64,000 nt of DNA from Pantoea phytobeneficialis (lineage in GTDB: Bacteria; Pseudomonadota; Gammaproteobacteria; Enterobacterales; Enterobacteriaceae), in the NCBI RefSeq assembly GCF_009728735.1, contig NZ_CP024636.1, forward strand, positions 3,785,319 through 3,849,318, in the 5' to 3' direction. The notes beneath the pieces are model-generated. The model saw only the letters and a list, made by a program, of their open reading frames with translations, did no database searches and was not told the DNA's origin. Both the position numbers and the translations under genes were made by a program. Position 1 is the stretch's first letter; each line of letters opens with the position of its first letter. Positions 1 through 7,967 of this stretch are shown in pieces.

Positions 1-799
1 CCGCTGCGGGAGGGGGCAGCAGTTCACTGAGCCAGCTGACAAAGGCACGCGCTGCCGCTGCTCCCCGGGAAAAGCCGTAAATATACAGTTTGATACCCAG
101 CAACTTCGGTTTGCCCGGCTCCGGCTGCTCCAGTGCGTTTTTCAGCCGGGCTTTCAGCGCCCGCAGCTGCCGGGTAAATTCCTCATAGCGGTTATGACTG
201 CCGCCAAAACCGAAATGGGCCCAGCTGGTTTTCATATTTTCCAGCGCTGCGCGGCTTTCGCCATTGGTCATCCACAGCTCTGTCAGGGTAAACTTCAGCA
301 CATCAATAATACGCAACAGCGCCCAGTTAATCCGCCCCTCCCCGTTACTGGCGAATGCCAGCCCCCACGCGCTGTAATCCAGGTCATCAATTTCCGGGAA
401 CGGCGTGCCCACGACGGGAATATAGAATTTGAAATAGTTCTCCGCCCCGATATCGAATAACTGCGCCTGTTGTGCACCGACACCGCCAGCATAACCACTG
501 CCGATGGTGGCACTGAACAGCCGGGCGATATTGGTCGGATGTGGCGGGTCAGACAGATACAGGTCGTTATTCAGGTTATTACCGGTGCCGTCGAAAAACA
601 GGCTGATATGCAGCGTTTTGCAGCAGGGAGGCTCCACCCGCCGTCCGGCAGCCAGACAGAGCTCCTGACGATACGCCCGCTCCCGGCTGTTCTGCTTTTT
701 GCAGTTTTCGCCCACCAGCGTGGCAGCCGCCGGTAAACGGCCCTGCGCCGGAAATGCCGGGGGATACCAGACCTGTGCTTTGTCGGTTATTTCGGACAT
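1..799 (-). CDS. Tle1-like (DUF2235) T6SS phospholipase effector, 3' part missing at window edge
   Basis: The reading frame is open from the ATG at 799 down to base 1, so only the first 266 residues are visible. Two hallmarks of the DUF2235/Tle1 alpha/beta-hydrolase family are present: FFDGTGNN near residue 68, and a GFSRG nucleophile elbow (GxSxG, catalytic Ser) followed by an Ala-rich helix near residue 245. Tle1 enzymes are phospholipases injected by the T6SS into the periplasm of rival bacteria. The start codon overlaps the 3' end of the upstream immunity gene by 13 bases, which suggests translational coupling. The oxyanion and acid/His residues lie outside the window. Family assignment is by motif. 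Confidence 0.85.
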   Translation of the reverse strand, partial: MSEITDKAQVWYPPAFPAQGRLPAAATLVGENCKKQNSRERAYRQELCLAAGRRVEPPCCKTLHISLFFDGTGNNLNNDLYLSDPPHPTNIARLFSATIGSGYAGGVGAQQAQLFDIGAENYFKFYIPVVGTPFPEIDDLDYSAWGLAFASNGEGRINWALLRIIDVLKFTLTELWMTNGESRAALENMKTSWAHFGFGGSHNRYEEFTRQLRALKARLKNALEQPEPGKPKLLGIKLYIYGFSRGAAAARAFVSWLSELLPPPAA

Positions 800-1314
800 A
801 CCTTCGGCTCCTCCATCCTTAAGGGTTCTTTAATCGGGTAGTTCGCATTTCGCGGCGACCAGCAACTGGTGGTCACCTTAATCTCGTCGCAGGGCAGGAA
901 ATGGACCGTGATGCCGCAGGTATCCTGGCCGTTATAATCCGGCAGCGACACTGTCTTACTGAGCTGGCGTTTTTGCGCGTGGTTCTTTTTCGTCCAGGCC
1001 TGATATTTTTCCCAGTCAGCAAATCCGGGAAAATCATCAGAAGATCCAACCCCGCTCTCCCAGTCCACCCTCACCGTCATTCCCGGCTGCCATTTCTCCG
1101 GAACGCTAAAACAACAGCCTCCCCCGCCGCCCTGATACGGGCCGATAATATCGATGCCGGACTGACCATTGATGCTGAAGCGATTAATTGCCCAGTGGGT
1201 GTGATTAATCGCTTTAATCACCCCGGCCCCGGCCTTTAACGGCATACAGATCGACAAAAACGCCATACCGGCTAAAAAAGCGGCACACGAAATACGACGG
1301 ATTATTTCGGACAT
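787..1314 (-). CDS. DUF3304 family putative Tle1 immunity protein (copy nearest the effector)
   Basis: A 175-residue protein with a hydrophobic N-terminal segment (about residues 10-26, export signal likely). Next comes the conserved AINHTHWAINRF block, a run of glycines (YQGGGGGCCF) and the conserved tail EEPKVCPK. DUF3304 proteins sit beside Tle1-type lipases and are thought to neutralise them in the periplasm. This is the third of three tandem copies and is intact. Its central segment (about residues 94-120) differs from the other copies, while both ends are nearly identical. Its last 13 bases overlap the start of the effector gene. The immunity role is inferred from family and position. 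Confidence 0.8.
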   Translation of the reverse strand: MSEIIRRISCAAFLAGMAFLSICMPLKAGAGVIKAINHTHWAINRFSINGQSGIDIIGPYQGGGGGCCFSVPEKWQPGMTVRVDWESGVGSSDDFPGFADWEKYQAWTKKNHAQKRQLSKTVSLPDYNGQDTCGITVHFLPCDEIKVTTSCWSPRNANYPIKEPLRMEEPKVCPK

Positions 1315-1830
1315 ACTTTCGGCTCCTCCATCCTTAAGGGTTCTTTGATCGGGTAGTTCGCATTACGCGGCGACCAGCAACTGGTGGTCACCTTAATCTC
1401 GTCGCAGGGCAGAAAATGGATGGTGATACCGCAGGTATCCTGACCGTTATAATCCGGCAGCGGCACCGTCCTGGTATGCTGGCGGCTCAGGGCCTTCATT
1501 TCTTTTTTCCAGGACAGATATTTTTCCCAGTCAGCAAATCCCGGAAAACCCTCCATATCACCCACCCCGGTCTCCCAGTCCACCCTCACCGTCATTCCCG
1601 GCTGCCATTTCTCCGGCACGCTAAAACAACAGCCCCCCCCCGCCGCCCTGATACGGGCCGATAATATCGATGCCGGACTGACCATTGATGCTAAAGCGAT
1701 TAATTGCCCAGTGGGTGTGATTAATCGCTTTAATCACCCCGGCCCCGGCCTTTGACGGCATACAGATCGACAAAAACGCGATGCCGGCTAAAAAAGCGGC
1801 ACAAGAAATACGACGGATTATTTCGGACAT
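1302..1830 (-). pseudogene. DUF3304 immunity gene, middle copy, frameshifted in a poly-C/poly-G tract
   Basis: This copy has the same start (MSEIIRR), signal region and C-terminal tail as its neighbours, but the frame breaks in the glycine-run codons. At about 1632-1640 the plus strand has nine consecutive C, whereas the third copy has eight and the first has an eight-base tract interrupted by T. The extra base ends the N-terminal half after about 69 residues (GGGGGLLF, then stop). The C-terminal half continues in another frame, from at least 1685 down to 1302. It could be a dead copy, a phase-variable gene switched by slippage in the homopolymer, or a sequencing error. The central segment differs from both other copies. 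Confidence 0.8.
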
Positions 1831-2345
1831 ACTTTCGGCTCCTCCATCCTTAAGGGTTCTTTAATCGGGTAGTTCGCATTACGCGGCGACCAGCAACTGG
1901 TGGTCACCTTAATCTCGTCGCAGGGCAGGAAATGGACGGTGATGCCGCAGGTATCCTGGCCGTTATAATCCGGCAGCGGCACCGTCTGGCTGTGCTGACG
2001 GTTCTGTGCCTGCATTTTCTTTTCCCAGGCTTTATATTTTTCGTAATCTGCAAACCCCGGAAATCCTTTGGTAGATGCTTCACCGCTCTCCCAGTCCACC
2101 CTCACCGTCATTCCCGGCTGCCATTTCTCCGGCACGCTAAAACAACAGCCCCCCCCGCCGCCCTGATACGGGCCGATAATATCGATGCCGGACTGACCAT
2201 TGATGCTGAAGCGATTAATTGCCCAGTGGGTGTGATTAATCGCTTTAATCACCCCGGCCCCGGCCTTTGACGGCATACAGATCGACAAAAACACCATGCC
2301 GGCTAAAAAAGCGGCACAAGAAATACGACGGATTATTTCGGACAT
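1818..2345 (-). CDS. DUF3304 family putative Tle1 immunity protein (copy nearest clpV)
   Basis: Intact, 175 residues, with the same architecture as the copy at 787-1314: N-terminal hydrophobic export signal, AINHTHWAINRF block, glycine run followed by CCF, variable middle and the EEPKVCPK tail. The stop overlaps the start of the next copy by 13 bases, as at the other two junctions. Differences from the other copies cluster in the middle (ASTKGFPGFADYEKYKAW here), which would be the part expected to determine effector specificity. It is the first immunity gene downstream of clpV, so it may be read as part of the T6SS transcript. The functional role is inferred. Confidence 0.8.
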   Translation of the reverse strand: MSEIIRRISCAAFLAGMVFLSICMPSKAGAGVIKAINHTHWAINRFSINGQSGIDIIGPYQGGGGGCCFSVPEKWQPGMTVRVDWESGEASTKGFPGFADYEKYKAWEKKMQAQNRQHSQTVPLPDYNGQDTCGITVHFLPCDEIKVTTSCWSPRNANYPIKEPLRMEEPKVCPK

Positions 2346-2445
2346 ACTTTCGGCTCCTCCATCCTTAAGGGGTCTCTAATCGGCAGCGAGTATTACGCTG
2401 TTCAGCACAGGTATCGTTTTACGCAGCGGGTGAATGTAGCCATGC
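2346..2445 (-). other. Inter-gene segment between clpV and the immunity array, possible gene remnant
   Basis: About 100 bases separate the clpV stop from the first immunity start. One minus-strand frame is open through most of it and reads GYIHPLRKTIPVLNSVILAAD before a stop, with no convincing start or ribosome site of its own. It could be the tail of a deleted upstream gene, for example a vgrG or adaptor lost when the immunity array expanded. It could also be non-coding. The first bases upstream of 2345 repeat the immunity-gene junction. Confidence 0.3.
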
Positions 2446-5070
2446 TTATCCACCAGCCACACCAACGCTCTGATCTTCCAAAGACAGCACAATGCCCTGC
2501 TCAATATCCCAGCCCAGCTTCAGGACGGTGGTTTTATGCCCGGCAGCGATCAGCGTCAGTAGTTGTTGGCTTAGTACCGGGAGAATCTGTTGGTTCAGCA
2601 GATTGTCGATATTACGTGCGCCGCTATCCGGCAGCAGGCAGGCGGAGGTGAGGGCGTCATACAGGTTTTCTTCAAGCCTGGTACAGACGCCATAGTGTTG
2701 AGCCAGGCGTTGGCTGACCAGGTCCAACTTCATGGCAACGATGGTGCGCATCGCTGCCGGTGTGAGTGGCCGGTAGATCACCGTCTGGAAGCGTGCCAGC
2801 AGGGCTGGCTGGAAATGGTCACGCAGCAGTGGACGTAACCGTTCCTGTAGCTCAGCATCGCTGGTGTCGGGATGCTCCTCCAGGAGTTGCATCAGTGGAT
2901 CGCTGCCGAGATTAGAGGTCATCAGGATAACGGTATTGCGAAAATCGATCTCGCGACCTTCACCGTCGCGCATAACTCCGCGATCGAATACCTGATAAAA
3001 CAGGTTCAACACATCAGGGTGCGCTTTTTCCACTTCATCCAGCAGCACCACGCTATAGGGACGCTTACGTACCGCTTCCGTAAGGATACCGCCCTGACCA
3101 TAACCGACGTATCCCGGAGGTGAACCCTTAAGCTGACTGACAGTGTGCGCTTCCTGATATTCGCTGAAGTTGAGGGTGATAAGCGAGCGCTGACCACCGT
3201 AAAGGGTATCCGCCAGCGCCCGGGCGGTTTCGGTTTTTCCGGTGCCGCTGCTACCCACCAGCAGAAATACCCCTTGTGGGCCATTTTCCGCCGCGAGGCC
3301 GGTTTTGGTTGCCCGCAACCGTTGTGCAATTGCATGCAGCGCGTGATCTTGTCCAACAATGCGCTGAGCCAGCACGGTGTCCAGCATCAGCAACTCACTC
3401 TGCTCGTCTTTCATTAGTGAGGAGAGCGGGATGCCGGTCCAGTCAGCGACGACATTCGCCACCGTGCGTGCGTCCACATCGAGCGCCAGCAGTGGTGCAG
3501 TCTGCTGAACCTTAATCAGCTCATCCTGTAGCGCGGCAATCTCCTGTTCGCGGGAAGGATCGCTGCGGCAAGCCAGCAGCTGTTCCGTTAGTTTTTTTTC
3601 CTGTTGATATCGCGTTTCCAGCACAGCCAGATCGTCATTGTGCTGGCGGATAAGCTGCCGGGTCTCCGCCAGGCGATTGTTGCCGTCATAATGGCCGACA
3701 GCACAATCCTCCAGCAATGCTTGTTGTTCGATCTCAAGCGCGACAATTTGCGCCCTGAGTCGTACCAGCGATTCCGGCACAGTGTCCAGGCTCATGCGTA
3801 CCCGCGCACTGGCGGTGTCCAGCAGATCAACGGCTTTATCCGGCAGTTGGCGGCCCGTCAAATAACGCCGCGACAGGGCCACCGCAGCACGCACCGCCTC
3901 GTCTGAAATGTAGACGCCGTGGTGTTGTGCATAGCGGGGTTTCAGGCCGCGTAGCATCAGGCAAGCGGTTTCATCATCTGGCTCATCAACCTGCACACGT
4001 TGAAAACGCCGTTCCAATGCTGCATCACGTTCGAAATATTGTTTGTATTCACTCCAGGTAGTGGCCGCGATAGTGCGGAGTTCCCCCCTTGCCAGTGCCG
4101 GTTTCAGCAGATTGGCAGCATCGACGCTACCCGCCGGATTGCCTGCGCCGATCAGGGTATGGGCTTCATCAATAAACAGCAGCACCGGGCTGGTTGCCTG
4201 CTGTACTGCCGCAATGATATTTTTCAGCCGTTGTTCAAACTCACCTTTTACACCCGCCCCCGCCTGGAGCAGGCCCGCATCAAGAGTACGAACGCTAACT
4301 GACTTCAGGCTATCCGGTACGTTTCCCTGCACGATACGCAGCGCCAGCCCCTCCACCAGCGCGGTTTTACCCACGCCAGGTTCCCCCACCAGAATCGGAT
4401 TGTTTTTGCGTCGGCGAGCGAGGATATCCACCATCTGACGGATTTCATTGTCACGCCCAAATACCGGATCGATATGGCCAGCGCGGGCGCGGGCAGTGAG
4501 ATCAAGGGTAAAACGATCCAGCACCGCCTGATGTGCATCGTGTTTTACACCGGGAGCAGGCAATGCCGCTGCGGCACTAAAAATCTCAGGCGGTCTGACC
4601 CGCTCATCGGACTGTTCTTCAAGCAGTGGGCACAAGCGATCAAGCTGAGTTTTACCCAATGTCAGTAGCGGCCAGAGTTCATCACACACCAACAGCGCTG
4701 GGGTATCCACGATCGCCATCAACACATGGAGCGTGCGAATCTGAGTGCTTTCATTTTCCAGCGAAGCACACAACCAGCTCTGCTTCAGCAATGTTTGCAA
4801 GCGAGCTGAAAGCGAGGGATTGCTGCGTACGGTACGAGGCAGAGTATCCAGATACCGCAACAAAGATTGCCAGATGGCATCCAAATCCCATGCATAACGA
4901 CGGGCGATCACCGTCAGATCACCTTCACCTGCCTCCAGTAACTTCAGCAGCCAGTGTTCAGGCGTGATCTCTGCGTGGGTTCGCGTCTGACATAAACAGG
5001 CCGCAGCCTCGAGGGCTCGCGCGCAGAAGGGATTGAGGCGTCGCAACAAAACGGCGGATTGATGTTCCAT
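2446..5070 (-). CDS. clpV: T6SS sheath-recycling ATPase ClpV (TssH)
   Basis: An 874-residue AAA+ protein of the ClpB/ClpV class. The N-terminal helical domain (1 to about 160) binds the contracted VipA/VipB sheath. The first AAA+ module has Walker A GEPGVGKT (about 229-236) and Walker B LLFIDEAH (about 297-304). A coiled-coil insertion follows at about 430-520. The second module has Walker A GSSGTGKT (about 610) and Walker B VVLLDEVEKAH, with the pore-loop-type GYVGYG motif between them. ClpV disassembles contracted TssBC sheath in the cytoplasm so that it can be reused. Both nucleotide sites look intact. It follows hcp after a hairpin, in the same direction as the other T6SS genes. Confidence 0.95.
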   Translation of the reverse strand: MEHQSAVLLRRLNPFCARALEAAACLCQTRTHAEITPEHWLLKLLEAGEGDLTVIARRYAWDLDAIWQSLLRYLDTLPRTVRSNPSLSARLQTLLKQSWLCASLENESTQIRTLHVLMAIVDTPALLVCDELWPLLTLGKTQLDRLCPLLEEQSDERVRPPEIFSAAAALPAPGVKHDAHQAVLDRFTLDLTARARAGHIDPVFGRDNEIRQMVDILARRRKNNPILVGEPGVGKTALVEGLALRIVQGNVPDSLKSVSVRTLDAGLLQAGAGVKGEFEQRLKNIIAAVQQATSPVLLFIDEAHTLIGAGNPAGSVDAANLLKPALARGELRTIAATTWSEYKQYFERDAALERRFQRVQVDEPDDETACLMLRGLKPRYAQHHGVYISDEAVRAAVALSRRYLTGRQLPDKAVDLLDTASARVRMSLDTVPESLVRLRAQIVALEIEQQALLEDCAVGHYDGNNRLAETRQLIRQHNDDLAVLETRYQQEKKLTEQLLACRSDPSREQEIAALQDELIKVQQTAPLLALDVDARTVANVVADWTGIPLSSLMKDEQSELLMLDTVLAQRIVGQDHALHAIAQRLRATKTGLAAENGPQGVFLLVGSSGTGKTETARALADTLYGGQRSLITLNFSEYQEAHTVSQLKGSPPGYVGYGQGGILTEAVRKRPYSVVLLDEVEKAHPDVLNLFYQVFDRGVMRDGEGREIDFRNTVILMTSNLGSDPLMQLLEEHPDTSDAELQERLRPLLRDHFQPALLARFQTVIYRPLTPAAMRTIVAMKLDLVSQRLAQHYGVCTRLEENLYDALTSACLLPDSGARNIDNLLNQQILPVLSQQLLTLIAAGHKTTVLKLGWDIEQGIVLSLEDQSVGVAGG

Positions 5071-5157
5071 ATCTCTTTCTCCAATTCAGGCACGCTACCG
5101 CCCCTGGCCGTAACCCATGCCCATCAGGTGTTAACTTCCGGTGTTATTTGCCGAGCA

Positions 5158-5186
5158 GAATAAAAGCGGGCGGCAATGCCGCCCGC
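5158..5186 (-). terminator. Intrinsic terminator/attenuator between hcp and clpV
   Basis: On the minus strand a perfect 10-bp GC-rich stem (GCGGGCGGCA paired with TGCCGCCCGC, 5166-5186) is followed directly by TTTTA. It begins six bases after the hcp stop. A strong hairpin here would cap the transcript after hcp and let only part of transcription reach clpV, which fits the high Hcp demand of a T6SS. The regulatory consequence is inferred. Confidence 0.7.
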
Positions 5187-5191
5187 GCTGG

Positions 5192-5695
5192 TTAGCCAGC
5201 CGCAACCGCGACAGGTCGCGCATTCCACTCATCAGAATGAACAAGGTTGCCGTCTTTATAGTTCCAGGTGATTTTCTCGTAGCGCAGCTCAATCTCTTCC
5301 AGGTGATTACGCTTCTCTTTGGTGGTGTCTTTGATGTCATGCATCAGTGGACTCACCTTCACCACCTTTACTTTTTCCAGCTTGATGTTGAAGTACTCCA
5401 CTTCGTTCCCACCACTATCGATGAGGTAATATTTCAGTTCAGCACTGTCCAGCGTCTGGCCGGTAGTCACTGCCTTATAGAGATAGGGGCTGGAGGAGTC
5501 GATCGCTTTGGTAAACTGCAATGGCGCATGGATACGTGTGCCTGTCACCTTGCCGGTGTTGTCATCGGTGGGGATATGCACCTGATGTTTCATTGCAACC
5601 ACCTCAATGCTTCCTTCACGGTTTTCAGCCTCGACCGAGCCTTTAATCGCCCCGCCGCCATCGTCCTTCAGCCACAGATAAACTGGAATCGCCAT
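5192..5695 (-). CDS. hcp: T6SS tube protein Hcp
   Basis: A 167-residue Hcp1-family protein with the typical start MAIPVYLWLKDDGG and a basic IEVVAMKHQV strand. Hcp forms hexameric rings that stack into the inner tube of the contractile needle and carry effectors; it is also shed outside the cell. The ATG at 5695 is preferred because GGAG lies 7 bases upstream; a GTG at 5704 would add three residues (MKI). The start region directly follows the stop of the OmpA-like gene, so the two are probably co-transcribed, and a strong hairpin follows the gene. Confidence 0.95.
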   Translation of the reverse strand: MAIPVYLWLKDDGGGAIKGSVEAENREGSIEVVAMKHQVHIPTDDNTGKVTGTRIHAPLQFTKAIDSSSPYLYKAVTTGQTLDSAELKYYLIDSGGNEVEYFNIKLEKVKVVKVSPLMHDIKDTTKEKRNHLEEIELRYEKITWNYKDGNLVHSDEWNARPVAVAAG

Positions 5696-5700
5696 AATTT

Positions 5701-7290
5701 TCACTCCGTTAAGTGTTGATTACCGTCACCATCCCGTGATGACAGCAGGGTGTCATCTGGCACCTGACAGGCATCTGCCTGCGGCACCAGATGGATTTCG
5801 ACACGCCGGTTGGTCTCGCGCCCCTCCGAGGTATCGTTGGTAGCAAGAGGACGACTGACACCGTATCCCTGCACCGCAAAGCAGCTCTCCGCTATAGCAC
5901 CGGTGTCCCGCATCCAGTTACGCACGGCTTCGGCACGTTTCAGTGAAAGCTGCTGATTAAATCCGGGATCGCCGGTATTGTCGGTATGGCCGCTGATCAC
6001 AATCAGCCAGCCCGGTCTGGCTCGAATGCCAATCAGGGCATTAATCAGTACTTTGGTAGAGCCCGACTTCAGCTCTGCTTTGCCAGAATCAAACAAAGCC
6101 AGGCTGTCAAGCTGGGCAATCGTCGGTTGGGGTTCAGGCTGATGTGGATGCAATGGAGAAGGCTGCCAGCTACGGATAGCATTCAAGACGGGCAGGTGCA
6201 GACGCTCACCACGATACAGCCCCAGTCCCAGATACAAAGGTGCACCCTGTCGAGCCCAGTGGTTCAGCTGAGCAGCATCCTCTCTCAGTACCGCAACTGC
6301 CGCCGCTTTTGGCGCTACCTCAGTCATGGCAATAGCCTGGTAACTGGCGAGATCAAACGCGATACGACGGATAAGCGACTGGTTGTGCCATGCGCTGCAA
6401 CTCATCGCGATGATCGCGGAGACAAACAAGCCCGTCAGGACAACCGGCAGCACCCGGCGAAAAGGGGTAAAGCCCTGCCCGCGAGGTAACAAGGGTAGGA
6501 AGAAATCAGGTTGGGCATACTCATCCTGGTTTGCCGACCAGCCAGCAACCGACTGCAAGGTGGTGTGCCTGGACAGCCATTGCCGCCAAAGTGAATCCGG
6601 CTGTTCCTGCACCAGCGCGGATTGCAGCGCGCTGAGGATGGCATAAGGTGGCACTGCATCAACATCCGGATGCTGCGCAGTAAAGATCTGGCGCACCTGC
6701 TGGCCGAAACCGCGCTCCACCGAGTTAAACAGCACCTGCTGCTGTAGCACGGTGCTATCCGCCTTTGCTAACCACTGCTCGATGGATTGTGGTGCCTGTC
6801 CCTGGTACCAGATCTGCGTTCCCGCCTCTGAGGTCGTAACTTGCCACAGAGGAGTTGCCGTCAGCGTGACGTTGCCCGCCACTCTGATGGTTATCAGCAA
6901 CGGCAACGCCTGCCGCGTTTCACGCCGCAGCACACCAATTTGCCAACGTAATTCATGAAGCTGGTTTTCCAGCGCTGAGTGTTGTGTATGCTGCTGCGGA
7001 TTAACGCTGATACAGACGGCAATCTGCCCACCCCAGCCAGGACGACATTGCAGCAACTGACGCAAAACATGCTGGAGCTCGCTGCTGGCCATGATGCGTA
7101 TCCAGCACCCCTGTGGCACGAGTCGGACAAATTCTCCCTGCGGCCAGCCCTCTGCGTCATCGCCGCAAGACAGCACCACCGGCAGGCGATAGTCCGCGTC
7201 TGGCAAAGCCTTACTGAATGACGGAGCAGAATGTAGAGGGCGACGGAAATCAGCCCACCACATCTTCCAACGCTGAAGTGCAGACTTCAT
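5701..7290 (-). CDS. T6SS-associated inner-membrane protein with C-terminal OmpA domain
   Basis: 529 residues from the ATG at 7290, which overlaps the tssL stop (ATGA). A longer in-frame start at 7353 lies inside tssL and is less likely. One membrane segment (VLPVVLTGLFVSAIIA) lies around residue 300. The C-terminal third is an OmpA/MotB-like peptidoglycan-binding domain with ALFDSGKAEL, GHTDNTG and the NRRVEIHL end motif. In many T6SS clusters an OmpA domain is fused to TssL or carried by a separate TagL-like protein that anchors the trans-envelope complex to the cell wall. Here it is separate. The large region ahead of the membrane segment matches no domain I recognise. Confidence 0.8.
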   Translation of the reverse strand: MKSALQRWKMWWADFRRPLHSAPSFSKALPDADYRLPVVLSCGDDAEGWPQGEFVRLVPQGCWIRIMASSELQHVLRQLLQCRPGWGGQIAVCISVNPQQHTQHSALENQLHELRWQIGVLRRETRQALPLLITIRVAGNVTLTATPLWQVTTSEAGTQIWYQGQAPQSIEQWLAKADSTVLQQQVLFNSVERGFGQQVRQIFTAQHPDVDAVPPYAILSALQSALVQEQPDSLWRQWLSRHTTLQSVAGWSANQDEYAQPDFFLPLLPRGQGFTPFRRVLPVVLTGLFVSAIIAMSCSAWHNQSLIRRIAFDLASYQAIAMTEVAPKAAAVAVLREDAAQLNHWARQGAPLYLGLGLYRGERLHLPVLNAIRSWQPSPLHPHQPEPQPTIAQLDSLALFDSGKAELKSGSTKVLINALIGIRARPGWLIVISGHTDNTGDPGFNQQLSLKRAEAVRNWMRDTGAIAESCFAVQGYGVSRPLATNDTSEGRETNRRVEIHLVPQADACQVPDDTLLSSRDGDGNQHLTE

Positions 7291-7967
7291 CCTTTCACCT
7301 CGGGCAACAGTGTCGCTATCAGTTGATCCAGCCAGCGATCCAGCCCCCACCACAAAGCCAACAGCAGCAACGCGGCAATTCCCAGGCGAACCGGCCAGTG
7401 GCTCAACACGCCCTGCGACAAACCGCTGCCAGCCCCAACCAACAGAGGCTGATCAGTGGTGAGCGAGCAAGGGGGAACACGTTCATTGAGCGCCCCGATC
7501 AGGTTTTGACGCTCCGTAACGTCCAGCGACGGATAGCCGCCAAGGAATCCCAACAACATCACCCGATGAAAGCACTTCACTACCTGAGCATCCGCAGCGG
7601 GCTGGCTAAGTACCTGCCGCATCCGGTCACACAACGTTTCACCGGCATCGATGGTATGCAGAAAGTGCCCCTGAAGCGGCAGGTGATACCACTGCGTGCA
7701 GGCATCATCCTGCACGCCACGCCCCTTGACCGCTTCATCGAGTAATGCACAATGCGCGCGCAGGATATCGTGACGGCTTTCGTCACTGACGCCTGCATTA
7801 CGCAGGACTTTCTGAACCCGCTCGATGTCAGTCACGCAACGCTGCCATAACGCTTTGCCCTCTCCCTCCCTGAATTGTGGCTGATGCCGAAGACCGATGA
7901 CCTGGAGCCAGCAGTTCAGCATCAGTGCATCAATATCCACGGGACTTTCCAGTTGGTTGTCACTCAT
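7287..7967 (-). CDS. tssL: T6SS membrane-complex protein TssL (DotU/IcmH family), short form
   Basis: 226 residues. A cytoplasmic helical DotU domain (ALMLNCWLQVIGLR near the N-terminus) is followed by a single C-terminal membrane anchor (LGIAALLLLALWW, about residue 195). It ends shortly after the anchor, so this TssL has no peptidoglycan-binding extension; the neighbouring OmpA-domain protein probably supplies it. TssL joins TssM and TssJ in the trans-envelope channel and contacts the baseplate through TssK. It overlaps tssK by four bases at its 5' end and the OmpA-like gene by four bases at its 3' end, so the three are probably translationally coupled. Confidence 0.92.
   Translation of the reverse strand: MSDNQLESPVDIDALMLNCWLQVIGLRHQPQFREGEGKALWQRCVTDIERVQKVLRNAGVSDESRHDILRAHCALLDEAVKGRGVQDDACTQWYHLPLQGHFLHTIDAGETLCDRMRQVLSQPAADAQVVKCFHRVMLLGFLGGYPSLDVTERQNLIGALNERVPPCSLTTDQPLLVGAGSGLSQGVLSHWPVRLGIAALLLLALWWGLDRWLDQLIATLLPEVKG

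Larger units (their letters stand above)
787..2363 (-). repeat. Three-copy tandem duplication, unit about 515 bp, of the immunity gene
   Basis: The start codons of successive copies lie at 2345, 1830 and 1314 (spacing 515 and 516), and the effector start at 799 reuses the same junction sequence. Each unit ends with the bases for EEPKVCPK and begins with those for MSEI. The same short sequence ahead of the first copy (about 2346-2363) marks the left end of the duplication. Sequence is nearly identical at both ends of the unit and clearly diverged in the centre. Confidence 0.9.

Noticed and set aside
7218..7745. 175-codon plus-strand frame opposite tssL
   Set aside because: Gln/Arg-rich shadow of the conserved DotU-family gene; no independent support.
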